Positions 28,002-36,427 of a stretch of DNA of 64,000 bases are shown here, piece by piece. The stretch is taken from positions 2,701,001 through 2,765,000 of the forward strand of contig NZ_CP068047.1 of assembly GCF_016698645.1 (NCBI RefSeq), in the 5' to 3' direction. Source of the stretch: Devosia oryziradicis (GTDB taxonomy: Bacteria; Pseudomonadota; Alphaproteobacteria; Rhizobiales; Devosiaceae). The stretch's first letter is position 1. The number at the start of each line of letters is the position of its first letter. The notes under the pieces are model-generated. The model did not search any database and was not told the origin of the DNA. It saw nothing but the letters and a program-made list of their open reading frames with translations. A program made the position numbers and the translations under genes.

Positions 28002-28118
28002 GGGGATAGTCGCCGCTCGCTCGAAGAAATGAGCTTAGCGCTTTGATCGGATTTGGGAAGGGTGGCCGTTGGTTATCTGAGTTGAGGGGCAATGGGAAGC
28101 TGCATCATGCGCAACCGT

Positions 28119-28235
28119 CACCCCCTCCTACCTCCCCCATCGAGGGGGAGGTTTCTCTCCACTCTGTGGCACGATCTTGCCAAACACGCCGGGCGGCACC
28201 TCCCCCTTTCATGGGGAGGCTGGGAGGTGGGGCAA
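28119..28235. repeat. dispersed palindromic repeat, copy B
   Basis: Second copy of the element at 21208-21326. Shared parts include CTCCTACCTCCCCCATC, the stem GGGGGAGGTT, CTCTCCACTC, GGCACGATC, CACCTCCCCCT and the closing GGGGAGG-TGGGAGG. Divergence is concentrated in the centre between the two palindromes. Confidence 0.85.
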
Positions 28236-28255
28236 CAGGCACAAGGCCAAACGAA

Positions 28256-28283
28256 AACACCCCCGGACTGGTCCGAGGGTGTC
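28256..28283 (-). terminator. rho-independent terminator of rpoZ
   Basis: ACACCC-CCGGAC pairs with GTCCGAGGGTGT with one mismatch; on the minus strand the stem is followed by TTTTCGTTT. It starts 25 bases after the rpoZ stop. Confidence 0.8.
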
Positions 28284-28307
28284 GAAATTTGAACCGATAG
28301 ACGAGAC

Positions 28308-28676
28308 TTAGTCGTCGCGGCGTTCCGGCGGGGCCAGGCTTTCGATGCCGCGCAGCAGCTCTTCTTCGCTGATGGTGTCGAAGTTGATCGAATCGTCGCC
28401 GTTGGCGCTTTCGATCAGCGGAGCGGCGTGCTCCTCGGGCTCGTCGACTTCGACATACTTCTGCAGCGAGTGGATGAGATCCTCGCGCAGATCGTCGGGC
28501 GAGATGGCGCCGTCGCCGATTTCACGCAGGGCCACAACGGGATTCTTGTCGTTGTCGCGGGAAACGGTGATCTGGGCGCCAGACGAGATCATGCGCGCGC
28601 GATGGGCGGCCATGAGAACGAGATCGAACCGATTTTCGATCTTTTCAATGCAGTCTTCAACGGTGACGCGTGCCAC
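28308..28676 (-). CDS. rpoZ: RNA polymerase omega subunit
   Basis: Small core RNA polymerase subunit that helps beta' folding. The N-terminal [17 protein letters not shown] and [13 protein letters not shown] are the omega signature; the C-terminal acidic extension is common in alphaproteobacteria. A GTG start at 28676 is supported by GGAG six bases upstream; an upstream TTG would add only four residues and destroy this spacing. It precedes rsh, as rpoZ-spoT does in many bacteria, but with its own terminator. Confidence 0.95.
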   Translation of the reverse strand: MARVTVEDCIEKIENRFDLVLMAAHRARMISSGAQITVSRDNDKNPVVALREIGDGAISPDDLREDLIHSLQKYVEVDEPEEHAAPLIESANGDDSINFDTISEEELLRGIESLAPPERRDD

Positions 28677-28909
28677 GAACGTCTCCAAAACTTATGGAAT
28701 GAACGCCTCCCATACACGACTGCCCCCCCTGGCACAAGGCATGCCGGCAGCTTGGGCACGCGCATGTGACATGGCGGTGTCTTGTTCCCTGCCGGAAAAC
28801 GTGCGAATAGCGAAATTAACATAAGGTTACCGGCGGAATTTAAGTTGTGCTGCAAGCCGCGCGTGCGGCCGAGGCTTTAGGGCGGCAAGCCGCCACCAGG
28901 AGATTGCCC

Positions 28910-29479
28910 ATGCCTATCGATCCGCGGGAAAAAATCGTGCTCTTCATCGATGGGGCCAATCTCTATGCGACCTCCAAAGCCATTGGAGTCGACATCGACT
29001 ATCGGCGGCTGTTGGCGGACTTCAATGGACGGGCCTACCTGCTGCGGGCCAATTACTACACCGCTCTGGTCGAGGATCAGGAATATTCTTCGATCCGGCC
29101 GCTGATCGACTGGCTGGATTATAATGGGTTCACGGTGGTGACCAAGCCGGCCAAGGAATTCACCGACGCCGCGGGACGCCGGAAGATCAAGGGCAACATG
29201 GACATCGAACTGACGGTGGATGCCCTGGAACTGGCGCCCTACTACGATCACATGGTGCTGTTTTCGGGCGATGGCGACTTCACGGCGCTGGTTGCCGCGC
29301 TGCAGCGCAAGGGCAAGCGGGTGACCGTGGTCTCAACGCTTACCACCTCCACACCGATGATATCAGACGACCTGCGGCGCCAAGCCGACTTCTTCATCGA
29401 CGTAGCCGATCTAGCCAAGACGGTGGGCCGCCCACCGAGCACGCGACCGGTCGCGGCGCCGGTTTCCGAAGGCAACTGA
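28910..29479 (+). CDS. NYN domain (LabA/DUF88 family) protein, predicted ribonuclease
   Basis: A 189-residue PIN-like nuclease-fold protein. Conserved acids appear in KIVLFIDGANLYATSKA, KGNMDIELTVDALE and VLFSGDGDFTALVAAL, the NYN active-site pattern, with KRVTVVSTLTTS after it. The start MPIDPREK follows AGGAG at 28898-28902, eight bases before the ATG. It is divergent from rpoZ over 233 bases and convergent with smpB. The RNA target is unknown. Confidence 0.9.
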   Translation: MPIDPREKIVLFIDGANLYATSKAIGVDIDYRRLLADFNGRAYLLRANYYTALVEDQEYSSIRPLIDWLDYNGFTVVTKPAKEFTDAAGRRKIKGNMDIELTVDALELAPYYDHMVLFSGDGDFTALVAALQRKGKRVTVVSTLTTSTPMISDDLRRQADFFIDVADLAKTVGRPPSTRPVAAPVSEGN

Positions 29480-29552
29480 GGCGCCACCGGCCAAGCCAGG
29501 CACCATGATGAGTGTTGGTCCGGGGAACGCGCCGATCCTGATCACGCGCTGA

Positions 29553-30050
29553 TCAGCCCCGGCCGCCCTCTTTCATGATGCGGGATTTGTCGCGGTTCCA
29601 GTCGCGATCGCGCTCGGTGGCGCGCTTGTCGTAGTTTTTCTTGCCCTTGCCGACCCCGATCAGCACCTTGGCGCGACCCTGGTCGTTGAAGAACAGCTTG
29701 AGCGGCACGATGGTGTTGCCGGCGCGCGCGACTTCCTGGTCAAGACGGGCGAGTTGCTTTCTTGACACCAGCAGTTTGCGCGGGCGACGCTCTTCGTGGT
29801 TGAAGCGGTTGGCCTGCAGGTATTCCGGGATATGAGCGTTGATCAGCCAGAGCTCGCCCTTTTCGGGCGAAGCGTAGGATTCGGTGATCTGGGCCTTGCC
29901 CAGGCGCAAGGACTTCACCTCGGTTCCGGTCAGCACAATCCCGGCTTCGAGGGTTTCGCCAATGTCGTAGTCGTAGCGCGAGCGGCGGTTTTCGGCCACG
30001 AGACCGTGGCTGATGATGCCGTTCTTGTTCTTGTCGTTCTTTGGGGCCAT
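29553..30050 (-). CDS. smpB: SsrA-binding protein SmpB
   Basis: tmRNA partner in ribosome rescue. The 165-residue protein contains [29 protein letters not shown] text, [11 protein letters not shown] and [15 protein letters not shown], all SmpB landmarks, and ends with the basic tail [21 protein letters not shown]. It starts five bases after the dapA stop, a pairing common in alphaproteobacteria. Confidence 0.97.
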   Translation of the reverse strand: MAPKNDKNKNGIISHGLVAENRRSRYDYDIGETLEAGIVLTGTEVKSLRLGKAQITESYASPEKGELWLINAHIPEYLQANRFNHEERRPRKLLVSRKQLARLDQEVARAGNTIVPLKLFFNDQGRAKVLIGVGKGKKNYDKRATERDRDWNRDKSRIMKEGGRG

Positions 30051-30055
30051 GAGGC

Positions 30056-30931
30056 TTAGATAAGCCCCGCATGGCGCATTGCAAAGTCCACGGCCTCTTC
30101 AGTCGCCTTGGCGACGGGGACCAGTGGCAGGCGCAGTTCGTTGGCGCAGCGGTTGAGCCGGCTGGCAGCGTATTTGACCGCGGTGGGATTGGGCTCCATG
30201 AACAGGTTCTTGTGCAGATGCACCAGCTTGTCCTGCACGAGCAGTGCTCCCTTGAAGTCGCCGGCCAGCGACAGCTCCTGCATCTGCGAGCAAAGGCGCG
30301 GCGCGATGTTCGATGTCACCGAGATGCAGCCGTGGCCGCCATGGGCGTTGAAGGCCAGCGCGGTGATATCCTCGCCCGAGAGCAGGATGAAATCCTTGCC
30401 CAGCTTGTCGCGCTGCAGGCTCGCACGGCCCAGGTCCGCCGTCGCATCCTTGACGCCCACGATATTGGCATGGGCTTCGTGGAGCCGGGCGATGGTGTCG
30501 ACGGTGAGGTCGACCACGGTGCGACCGGGCACGCTGTAAAGAATGACCGGGATGCCAACCGCCCTGGCCACGGCCGAGAAGTGCTGGAACATGCCCTCCT
30601 GGTTTGGCTTGTTATAGTAGGGCACGATGGACAGGACAGCGTCCGCGCCGGCCTTTTCGGCGAAGCGCGCCAGTTCGACGGCCTCGGCGGTGGAATTGGA
30701 CCCTGCCCCGGCAATGACCGGAACGCGCTTGTTGGCGACCTCGATGGCGATCTCGACCACGCGGCGGTGTTCTTCATGGCTGACGGTGGGGCTTTCGCCG
30801 GTGGTGCCAACGGGCACCAGGCCATGGGTGCCTTCGGCGATCTGCCAATCGACAAAGCTGGCGAAGGCTTTCTCATCGATATTCCCATTGAGCATGGGAG
30901 TGATGAGCGCCGTAATCGATCCTCGCAGCAT
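30056..30931 (-). CDS. dapA: 4-hydroxy-tetrahydrodipicolinate synthase
   Basis: Condenses pyruvate with aspartate semialdehyde in lysine/diaminopimelate synthesis, feeding peptidoglycan. The 291-residue protein shows [28 protein letters not shown] and the Schiff-base lysine region [12 protein letters not shown]. The ATG at 30931 ([12 protein letters not shown]) is the normal N-terminus; an upstream ATG at 30955 is possible but atypical. smpB follows immediately. Confidence 0.97.
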   Translation of the reverse strand: MLRGSITALITPMLNGNIDEKAFASFVDWQIAEGTHGLVPVGTTGESPTVSHEEHRRVVEIAIEVANKRVPVIAGAGSNSTAEAVELARFAEKAGADAVLSIVPYYNKPNQEGMFQHFSAVARAVGIPVILYSVPGRTVVDLTVDTIARLHEAHANIVGVKDATADLGRASLQRDKLGKDFILLSGEDITALAFNAHGGHGCISVTSNIAPRLCSQMQELSLAGDFKGALLVQDKLVHLHKNLFMEPNPTAVKYAASRLNRCANELRLPLVPVAKATEEAVDFAMRHAGLI

Positions 30932-31142
30932 TGCCGAAATGTCCCCAGTTTGCATGGCCACCGGAAGGCGGCGCGTGGCGCCGGGCGCTAGGCCCGGCCG
31001 GTTTTGAGTGGCGCACCATACTTTCACTTGGCTGGCGCGACAACGTTTTCGTTGGCCATGATGCGAGTGGAGCGAGCCAGCGTCGCCGGTGCGAGCAAAA
31101 GCGCTTGAGACATGTCGGCCCTTCCCTCTAAATGACGGCGCC

Positions 31143-32081
31143 ATGCCTCGCCCCAGAACCGTTCCCGCCGACCATCCGCCATTCGCCGCGCTGCCTGTCA
31201 CCCATGTCACGCTGGCGGCAAAACTTCGCGTCGCGGTGCATGTTGCCGGTACCCTATCGAGCCGGCGCGTGCCGGTCGTTTGCATCCCGGGTTACCAGCG
31301 CAACATGAGCGACTTCACCGAGTTCGCCGACTACTTCCGGCGCATGGGACGCGGGGAATGGCCGGTGGTCCTGCTCGACCTGCCTGGACGCGGCCGGTCG
31401 GACGACCGGGCGAAGGAAAGCGACTATGGCTCGCTGGCCGATGCGCGGGACGTGGCATCAGTGCTGGCGGCACTCGGGATCGGCAAGGCGGTGGTGCTCG
31501 GCCAGGGGCATGGCGGCCAGGTCGCCATGGCGCTGGCGGCAAACCATCCGCTGTTGATTGCCGGCACGGTGCTGCTCGATGCGGGGCCGATGACCGATTC
31601 CCGCGGCATCGTGCGCCTGCGTAACAACCTGGCGCATGTGGAAGCACTGCGGGGGGCAAAACCAGTCGGGGCAGGATTTCGCAAGATACTGGGCGGGGAC
31701 TATCCGGGCCTGCCCGACGATCGTCTCGACGCCTTGGCGGCCCGCAGCCATTTCATCGACAAGCGTGGCCGGGCGCGGCCGCTCTATGATCGCCGACTGA
31801 TCGAAGCCCTGGCGAGCATTAATTTCGACGACGTGCTGCTGGCGCAATGGCCGCTCTACGACGCCCTGACCTGCGCGCCGCTGATGTTGCTGCGGACGCA
31901 GTTGACCGATCAGTTGCGCCGCGAAACCTTCGACGAAATGGTGCGGCGCCGGGACGACGCAGTCGCGCTGACGATTGCCGGGCAAGGCTCGCCGGCCCTG
32001 TTCGACCAGCACGAGGAAATCGAGGCCGTGGCCGAATTCGTCACCCGCGTGAGCAGGCAGGTGCTGGGCCGAGCGATCTAA
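31143..32081 (+). CDS. alpha/beta-hydrolase-fold protein lacking catalytic residues
   Basis: A 312-residue protein with the alpha/beta-hydrolase plan: [11 protein letters not shown] (oxyanion region), [14 protein letters not shown], the nucleophile elbow [16 protein letters not shown], and a late acid strand [14 protein letters not shown]. At the elbow the serine of G-x-S-x-G is glycine (codon GGG), and at the place of the catalytic histidine the text is GQGSPALF where relatives have GQGHAP. Both substitutions argue against hydrolase activity. It is divergent from dapA across 211 bases and convergent with the helix-hairpin-helix gene. Partner or ligand unknown. Confidence 0.85.
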   Translation: MPRPRTVPADHPPFAALPVTHVTLAAKLRVAVHVAGTLSSRRVPVVCIPGYQRNMSDFTEFADYFRRMGRGEWPVVLLDLPGRGRSDDRAKESDYGSLADARDVASVLAALGIGKAVVLGQGHGGQVAMALAANHPLLIAGTVLLDAGPMTDSRGIVRLRNNLAHVEALRGAKPVGAGFRKILGGDYPGLPDDRLDALAARSHFIDKRGRARPLYDRRLIEALASINFDDVLLAQWPLYDALTCAPLMLLRTQLTDQLRRETFDEMVRRRDDAVALTIAGQGSPALFDQHEEIEAVAEFVTRVSRQVLGRAI

Positions 32082-32626
32082 GCGCGACCCGATAACCTCC
32101 TGGGGGCGCCTTCGTTGGCGGCGGTCAGGGTGAGGGCCTGTTCGACCCAGCGCTCGCGCCGAATGCGTCCCTTGAAGGCAAGCTGCGCATCGACCCAATT
32201 TATGTTGGCCTTGTTCCAGGCTGCGATCTGATGAACGTGGAAGATGCCCATAGCGTAAAGCGATGCTTCAATTTTCGGCCCGATTCCCTTGATCTGCTTG
32301 AGGTTGTCAGGAGTACCAGCCCGCGGCCCAGCCAGCGTGGCAGGCCTCGATGCGGAGGCACTGGCGGTGTCGTGACCGGCAGCCGAGGGCGCGGCGACTG
32401 ATGGCGATGGCGGTGCGTCGTCGACGCGGGCGGCAAGGCGTGCGGCCGAACTCCGCGGCTTTGGCAATTCGGGCGTCGGCGCGGCCGTGACAACCAGTTC
32501 CGCTACCCGCCGCGTGCCGCGGCCGGCATGGAGAGCCATGCGGATGCCATATCCCAGGACGCAGCCGAGAAGGTAGGCGAACAGAACCAGCAGGGCCGTC
32601 TCGGAAATAAGGGCCAGATTGGTCAC
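32078..32626 (-). CDS. membrane-anchored helix-hairpin-helix protein
   Basis: A 182-residue protein: one N-terminal membrane helix (TALLVLFAYLLGCVLGYGI), a long Ala/Pro/Ser-rich linker (about residues 45-115), then a helix-hairpin-helix domain (DNLKQIKGIGPKIEASLYAMG, HVHQIAAWNKANINWVD). This domain resembles one often appended to the NADH dehydrogenase NuoE subunit, but no NuoE domain is present. The GTG at 32626 begins the membrane helix and lies seven bases after the preceding small ORF. Role unknown; possibly envelope or DNA-associated. Confidence 0.8.
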   Translation of the reverse strand: MTNLALISETALLVLFAYLLGCVLGYGIRMALHAGRGTRRVAELVVTAAPTPELPKPRSSAARLAARVDDAPPSPSVAAPSAAGHDTASASASRPATLAGPRAGTPDNLKQIKGIGPKIEASLYAMGIFHVHQIAAWNKANINWVDAQLAFKGRIRRERWVEQALTLTAANEGAPRRLSGRA

Positions 32627-32633
32627 GGCCGTC

Positions 32634-32750
32634 TCACGTTTCTGGCGGGGTGAAGCTGCGCCAGCCCACGACGAGACCAATCAAAGCCGCCCCGGCGAGG
32701 TAGGGCCAATATGCCAAGACCAGGTAAGGGAGCGACGCCCAGTTCACCAT
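32634..32750 (-). CDS. 38-residue single-pass membrane peptide
   Basis: A short frame beginning MVNWASLPYLVLAYW, with a membrane-spanning stretch through LAGAALIGLVVGW and a polar tail ending in PPET. GAGG lies eight bases before the ATG. It starts ten bases after the OmpA-gene stop and ends seven bases before the helix-hairpin-helix gene start, so it fits exactly between two cotranscribed genes. Its spacing and ribosome-binding site support it as a real gene; the product has no known family. Confidence 0.65.
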   Translation of the reverse strand: MVNWASLPYLVLAYWPYLAGAALIGLVVGWRSFTPPET

Positions 32751-32760
32751 CACGGCCGCC

Positions 32761-35700
32761 TCAATAATGCTGCGGCATGACGGTCACCACGATGCGGCGG
32801 TTGAGGCGCTTGCCCTGGGCCGTCTCGTTGTCCCCGATCGGCGCGGTCTCGCCATAACCGACGGCGTAAAGCCGGGCCGGATTGACCCCGCGTGAAACCA
32901 ATGCGTTGACCACAGCTTCAGCGCGGGCCACCGACAGGGCCATGTTCAGCGCTTCGTCGCCATCGGCATCGGTGTGCCCCTCGATATGGACGATGGCATC
33001 GGGACAGGCGGCCAGATCGAGGGCAAGCTCATCTATTGCTGCCTCGGATTCAGCGGCAATCAGGGCCGCGCCGGACTGGAACAGGATCGAATTGCGCGCC
33101 GAGAATTCGGACACCGGTGCGGAGCAAGCGCTGGTATCCACCGTCGCCGGAGCGACGGGCTCGGCGGGCGACGCAATGGGCTCAGGTTCGGGCGGGGACG
33201 GCAATACTTCGATCTGGGTGGTCCAGGATGCCGCGTCTGACGCTCCCGCGACCGCGGCCCAGGCAGCATCGCGGGCAGCGGTATTGGCGGCCATGCCACG
33301 CAACGACCAGGCGCCGGCGGCATAATCGAGCTGGCCTTCTATCAAATTCAGCAGGGCCCGCAAACCCGCTTCTGCACTTGGCAGGAAAGCGTCCGGCGCC
33401 CCTTCGGCTATAGTGACCGCCGCTACGTCGCCATCACTAATGGCCGCGAAATAGCGCATGGCCGGGTCGGAGGGAAGCTGTCCGCTCAGCACAACCGGCC
33501 CGTCGGCGGCCCGGCTGGCGGAAAAGGCATAGTCCGGATTGACGGGTGTGGGGGCGGCCGGTTCGGCCGGAGATTCGACAATCGCCGGCTCTGCTTCCGC
33601 GGTCGGTTCGGCAGTGGCCTCCGGCTGCGCTGGGGGCTCGATTGCCGGCAATATCGGCGTGGGCTCGACCGCGGGTTCGGGCTGCGGCGGCCGCGTGAGG
33701 GCCAGCACCCAGTCGGCTGCCGGGGTTGTTGCAGTGGCCAGCGCTGCATCGACCGTGGCGTCGAAGCTCGAGAGCGTGCCGCTGAGGGTCCATACCGTGC
33801 CATCGAAACTTGCACTGCCTTCGGACAGAGCGGCAAGCGCATCGATCGCCGCCAGCTGGTCGGCGGCGAAGCCTTGCGGCGCATTGGGATCGACCGTGGA
33901 TTGATCCACGACCTTGTCCCCTGCCCTCACGGCAAGGAAACGCTTCAACGGATCGGCAGGGACAAGGCCCGAGAGCGTCACCGAACCATCGGCTGCCTTG
34001 TTGGCCGACCATATGTATGGGGTCGTGGCAACAGGCTCGGGTTGAGGCGCAGTGATGTCGATGGACCAATCGGATGGGTCGGATGCAGCCGACAGGGCCG
34101 AAAGCACGGCATCACGTTGCGCCTCCGACTCGGCCCGCCCGCCCAGCGTCCACTTGGAGCCGTCGAAGCTGACTTCACCTTCCACGAGACCGAGGACGGC
34201 ATCCAGCCCCGCCGTAGCGGAAGCGACAAAGTTCACCGGCGCGCCGGACCCGATCCTGGTGGAATCGACCACGGTATCGCCGGCGTGGACCGCCAGATAG
34301 TTCTTGAGGCTTTGCGCCGGAACATGCCCCATCAGGGTGACGCCATCGGTGGCCTTGGTGGCCGACCAAGTGTAAGGCGAAATTTCCGGAATGACAGGAG
34401 GCGGCTCGGCAACAGCCATCGCCCAGCCTGATGACGCCAGTTGCCGCGTGACGAAATCGGCCTCGAGCGCGGCCTTGTCGATCGCCGACTTGCCCGTACC
34501 CGTTATGGTCCAGCCAAGGCCATCGTACATGACCTTTCCGTCCCGGAGCCATTGCATCAAGCCGAGCGCCGTTTCTGCCGAGGCAATGAAGCCGTTCGGT
34601 TCGCCCGAAGCATAAGTCATTGTCTGTGCTGCTGTTTCTCCAGCAAGCGCCATCAAGCGCGCGGCTGCCTCCGCATTGGGAACGTTGCCCGACAGCGTCA
34701 TGGCCCCGGCCTGGTCCTTGGTCGCTGACCACGTATAGGTTGCGGCCCTCGGCGCGAGGATTTCGGCACGCGCCAGCACCACACCCTGCGGCGCATCCGC
34801 CAGAGTGGCCAGCAGGGTCTGGTAATCCGCGTTGGAGCGGGCGGTGCCGGAAATGGTCAGCACATTGTCGCGCATGGCGATGCGGCCTTCGCTCATCAGT
34901 TCGAGCGCATCCAGCCCGAAATCGGCGCCTGACCGGTAGCGCTCCGGCGCGCCGCGACCAAGCTTGAGATAACTGGTATCGGCTCCTTCGCGTTGGCCGA
35001 ACGCCTCGCGCGTCACCTCATCGGGGGCGTAGCCGTCAAAGACCACGACGCCGCCCGGCTGGCGCGTGGCGCTCATCCAATACTCGTCGATGCGAGGCGG
35101 CTCGAGGGCGACGATGGTGCCGGACGGCTCAAGGGTATCGACAATGCCCTGGGCGATTTCGAGCGTCGCGGGCGCTCCGGAAAGGGTACTTTGCCCATCG
35201 GAAATGCTGGCAGCGCCGTATTCAAGCCGAGAGAGCTGTTCGAGCAATTGCTGGGAAAGGTCCGCAAATCCAGCGGGTTCGCCGGAACCGAGAGCCAGGC
35301 CGGTGGCGACCTGCGCGCCGGAGACATCGGCGGTGCGGAAGCGCTCGACAAGTGAATTGTCCGGGACATAGCCGGAAACATCGATCCGCTTGCCGTCGAA
35401 AGTGGCATTCCACTGGTAGGGCGAAACGAGCGCGGGCGTGATGCTGACATCGCCCAGCGAAAGGCCGGCGGGCGGACCGGCACGCAGGACGATGAGCAGG
35501 TCACGGAAGGCCCGTTCGGATTTGGCGCGTCCGTTGAGACTGATGGTGAGGTCCGAGATCGCGGCAGTACCCTGGTCAAGGTATTGCAATTGATCGACCG
35601 CAAATTCGGCCCCCGCCACCCAGGTGCGTCGGTCCGGCGTGCCGGAATGGAGTTCCAACGCCCCCTGCTCCAGGCCGGCCAGCGCCAGCAGGCGCTGTTT

Positions 35701-36075
35701 CGTCGTTTCGTTGGGAACGCTTCCCGACAGGGCAACGGAATGCTGATCGACGCTCGCTTCGAGCGTGTAGGGTTTTGCCATGGGGGCAAGCGTAACGTCG
35801 TCCGTAACAGAGCGGACCCCGTCCAGGGCCGTCAGCCGGGCCTTGGCGTCATCGAGCAGCGTCTGGTCCGTCGTGGTGCCAGTCAGGGTCAGGTCGCGAC
35901 CGTCGACCGAAAGTTCCGCCCAGTCGTAGTCGCTGGCCGCCATGGCCGCCGCGCCGCGCTGTCCAAGATCGTCGGCGATCTGCGTCGACGTCATCGCCAA
36001 ACACAAGGTTGTGCCGCCCAGCACAGTGGCGAGTCCCGGCACGACCCACTTGATGAGGTCCCTGATCATTCCCAT
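32761..36075 (-). CDS. giant OmpA-family protein with seven tandem BON-like modules
   Basis: About 1104 residues. An N-terminal membrane segment (IKWVVPGLATVLGGTTLCL) is followed by a BON-like domain (residues 50-100) and seven repeats of about 115 residues starting near 103, 220, 332, 447, 568, 687 and 849. Each opens with Y-x-x-x-A and reaches (L/V)SG-x-(V/L)P about 15 residues later. A Pro/Glu/Ala-rich linker precedes module 7. The C-terminus is an OmpA peptidoglycan-binding domain (ILFQSGAALI, IEGHTDADGDEALNMALSVARA, GYGETAPIGDNETAQGKRLNRR). It probably spans from inner membrane to wall. Starts at 36075 or 36069. Two small membrane genes follow. Confidence 0.88.
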   Translation of the reverse strand: MGMIRDLIKWVVPGLATVLGGTTLCLAMTSTQIADDLGQRGAAAMAASDYDWAELSVDGRDLTLTGTTTDQTLLDDAKARLTALDGVRSVTDDVTLAPMAKPYTLEASVDQHSVALSGSVPNETTKQRLLALAGLEQGALELHSGTPDRRTWVAGAEFAVDQLQYLDQGTAAISDLTISLNGRAKSERAFRDLLIVLRAGPPAGLSLGDVSITPALVSPYQWNATFDGKRIDVSGYVPDNSLVERFRTADVSGAQVATGLALGSGEPAGFADLSQQLLEQLSRLEYGAASISDGQSTLSGAPATLEIAQGIVDTLEPSGTIVALEPPRIDEYWMSATRQPGGVVVFDGYAPDEVTREAFGQREGADTSYLKLGRGAPERYRSGADFGLDALELMSEGRIAMRDNVLTISGTARSNADYQTLLATLADAPQGVVLARAEILAPRAATYTWSATKDQAGAMTLSGNVPNAEAAARLMALAGETAAQTMTYASGEPNGFIASAETALGLMQWLRDGKVMYDGLGWTITGTGKSAIDKAALEADFVTRQLASSGWAMAVAEPPPVIPEISPYTWSATKATDGVTLMGHVPAQSLKNYLAVHAGDTVVDSTRIGSGAPVNFVASATAGLDAVLGLVEGEVSFDGSKWTLGGRAESEAQRDAVLSALSAASDPSDWSIDITAPQPEPVATTPYIWSANKAADGSVTLSGLVPADPLKRFLAVRAGDKVVDQSTVDPNAPQGFAADQLAAIDALAALSEGSASFDGTVWTLSGTLSSFDATVDAALATATTPAADWVLALTRPPQPEPAVEPTPILPAIEPPAQPEATAEPTAEAEPAIVESPAEPAAPTPVNPDYAFSASRAADGPVVLSGQLPSDPAMRYFAAISDGDVAAVTIAEGAPDAFLPSAEAGLRALLNLIEGQLDYAAGAWSLRGMAANTAARDAAWAAVAGASDAASWTTQIEVLPSPPEPEPIASPAEPVAPATVDTSACSAPVSEFSARNSILFQSGAALIAAESEAAIDELALDLAACPDAIVHIEGHTDADGDEALNMALSVARAEAVVNALVSRGVNPARLYAVGYGETAPIGDNETAQGKRLNRRIVVTVMPQHY

Positions 36076-36427
36076 TCCAGTGAATGTCCGCAATTGTGGC
36101 AAAGCTAGTGCATTTCGTGCCGCGTGTGAACGAAAATACTCGCCGTAAGTGTTTGTTTTCGCGCGATTATTCTGGATGCCGCCAAGCAGGCTACGGTGCG
36201 CGTTCCGCAATCACAGAATCAGCTCGTCGCCTAAATCCCTAGAGGACGCACTGGTCCTTTGCGAGGTGAGGCGAAATTAGACGCTTGTCGAGACAGGAGA
36301 AAATGCCGGACCGCCACTGAGCGGCAGATTTACGCGAGCCCGGCACCTGCATCGCATGTCGATGGCCACGAAAGCAGAAAGGCCCGGCGTGAGCCGGGCC
36401 TTTCCGTAAGCCAGAGTAATCCGAGGA
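36076..36427. other. gene-free stretch between the BON/OmpA gene and the porin
   Basis: Contains the porin terminator at 36378-36403 and presumably the promoter of the BON/OmpA operon in its left half. No other gene or repeat is recognised. Confidence 0.6.
36378..36403 (-). terminator. rho-independent terminator of the porin gene
   Basis: GGCCCGGC-GTGA-GCCGGGCC forms a perfect stem flanked by AAA and TTT on both sides, so it can act in either direction. It starts 25 bases after the porin stop. Confidence 0.88.

Larger units (their letters stand above)
28002..28307. other. gene-free stretch between rpoZ and rsh
   Basis: Holds dispersed repeat B, the rpoZ terminator and presumably the rsh promoter. 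The short frames here are translations of the C/G-rich repeat and are not genes. Confidence 0.6.

Noticed and set aside
29538..29556. CTGATCA-N5-TGATCAG palindrome at the smpB 3' end
   Set aside because: Overlaps the smpB stop, has a short stem and no T-tract, so there is no support for a terminator or operator.
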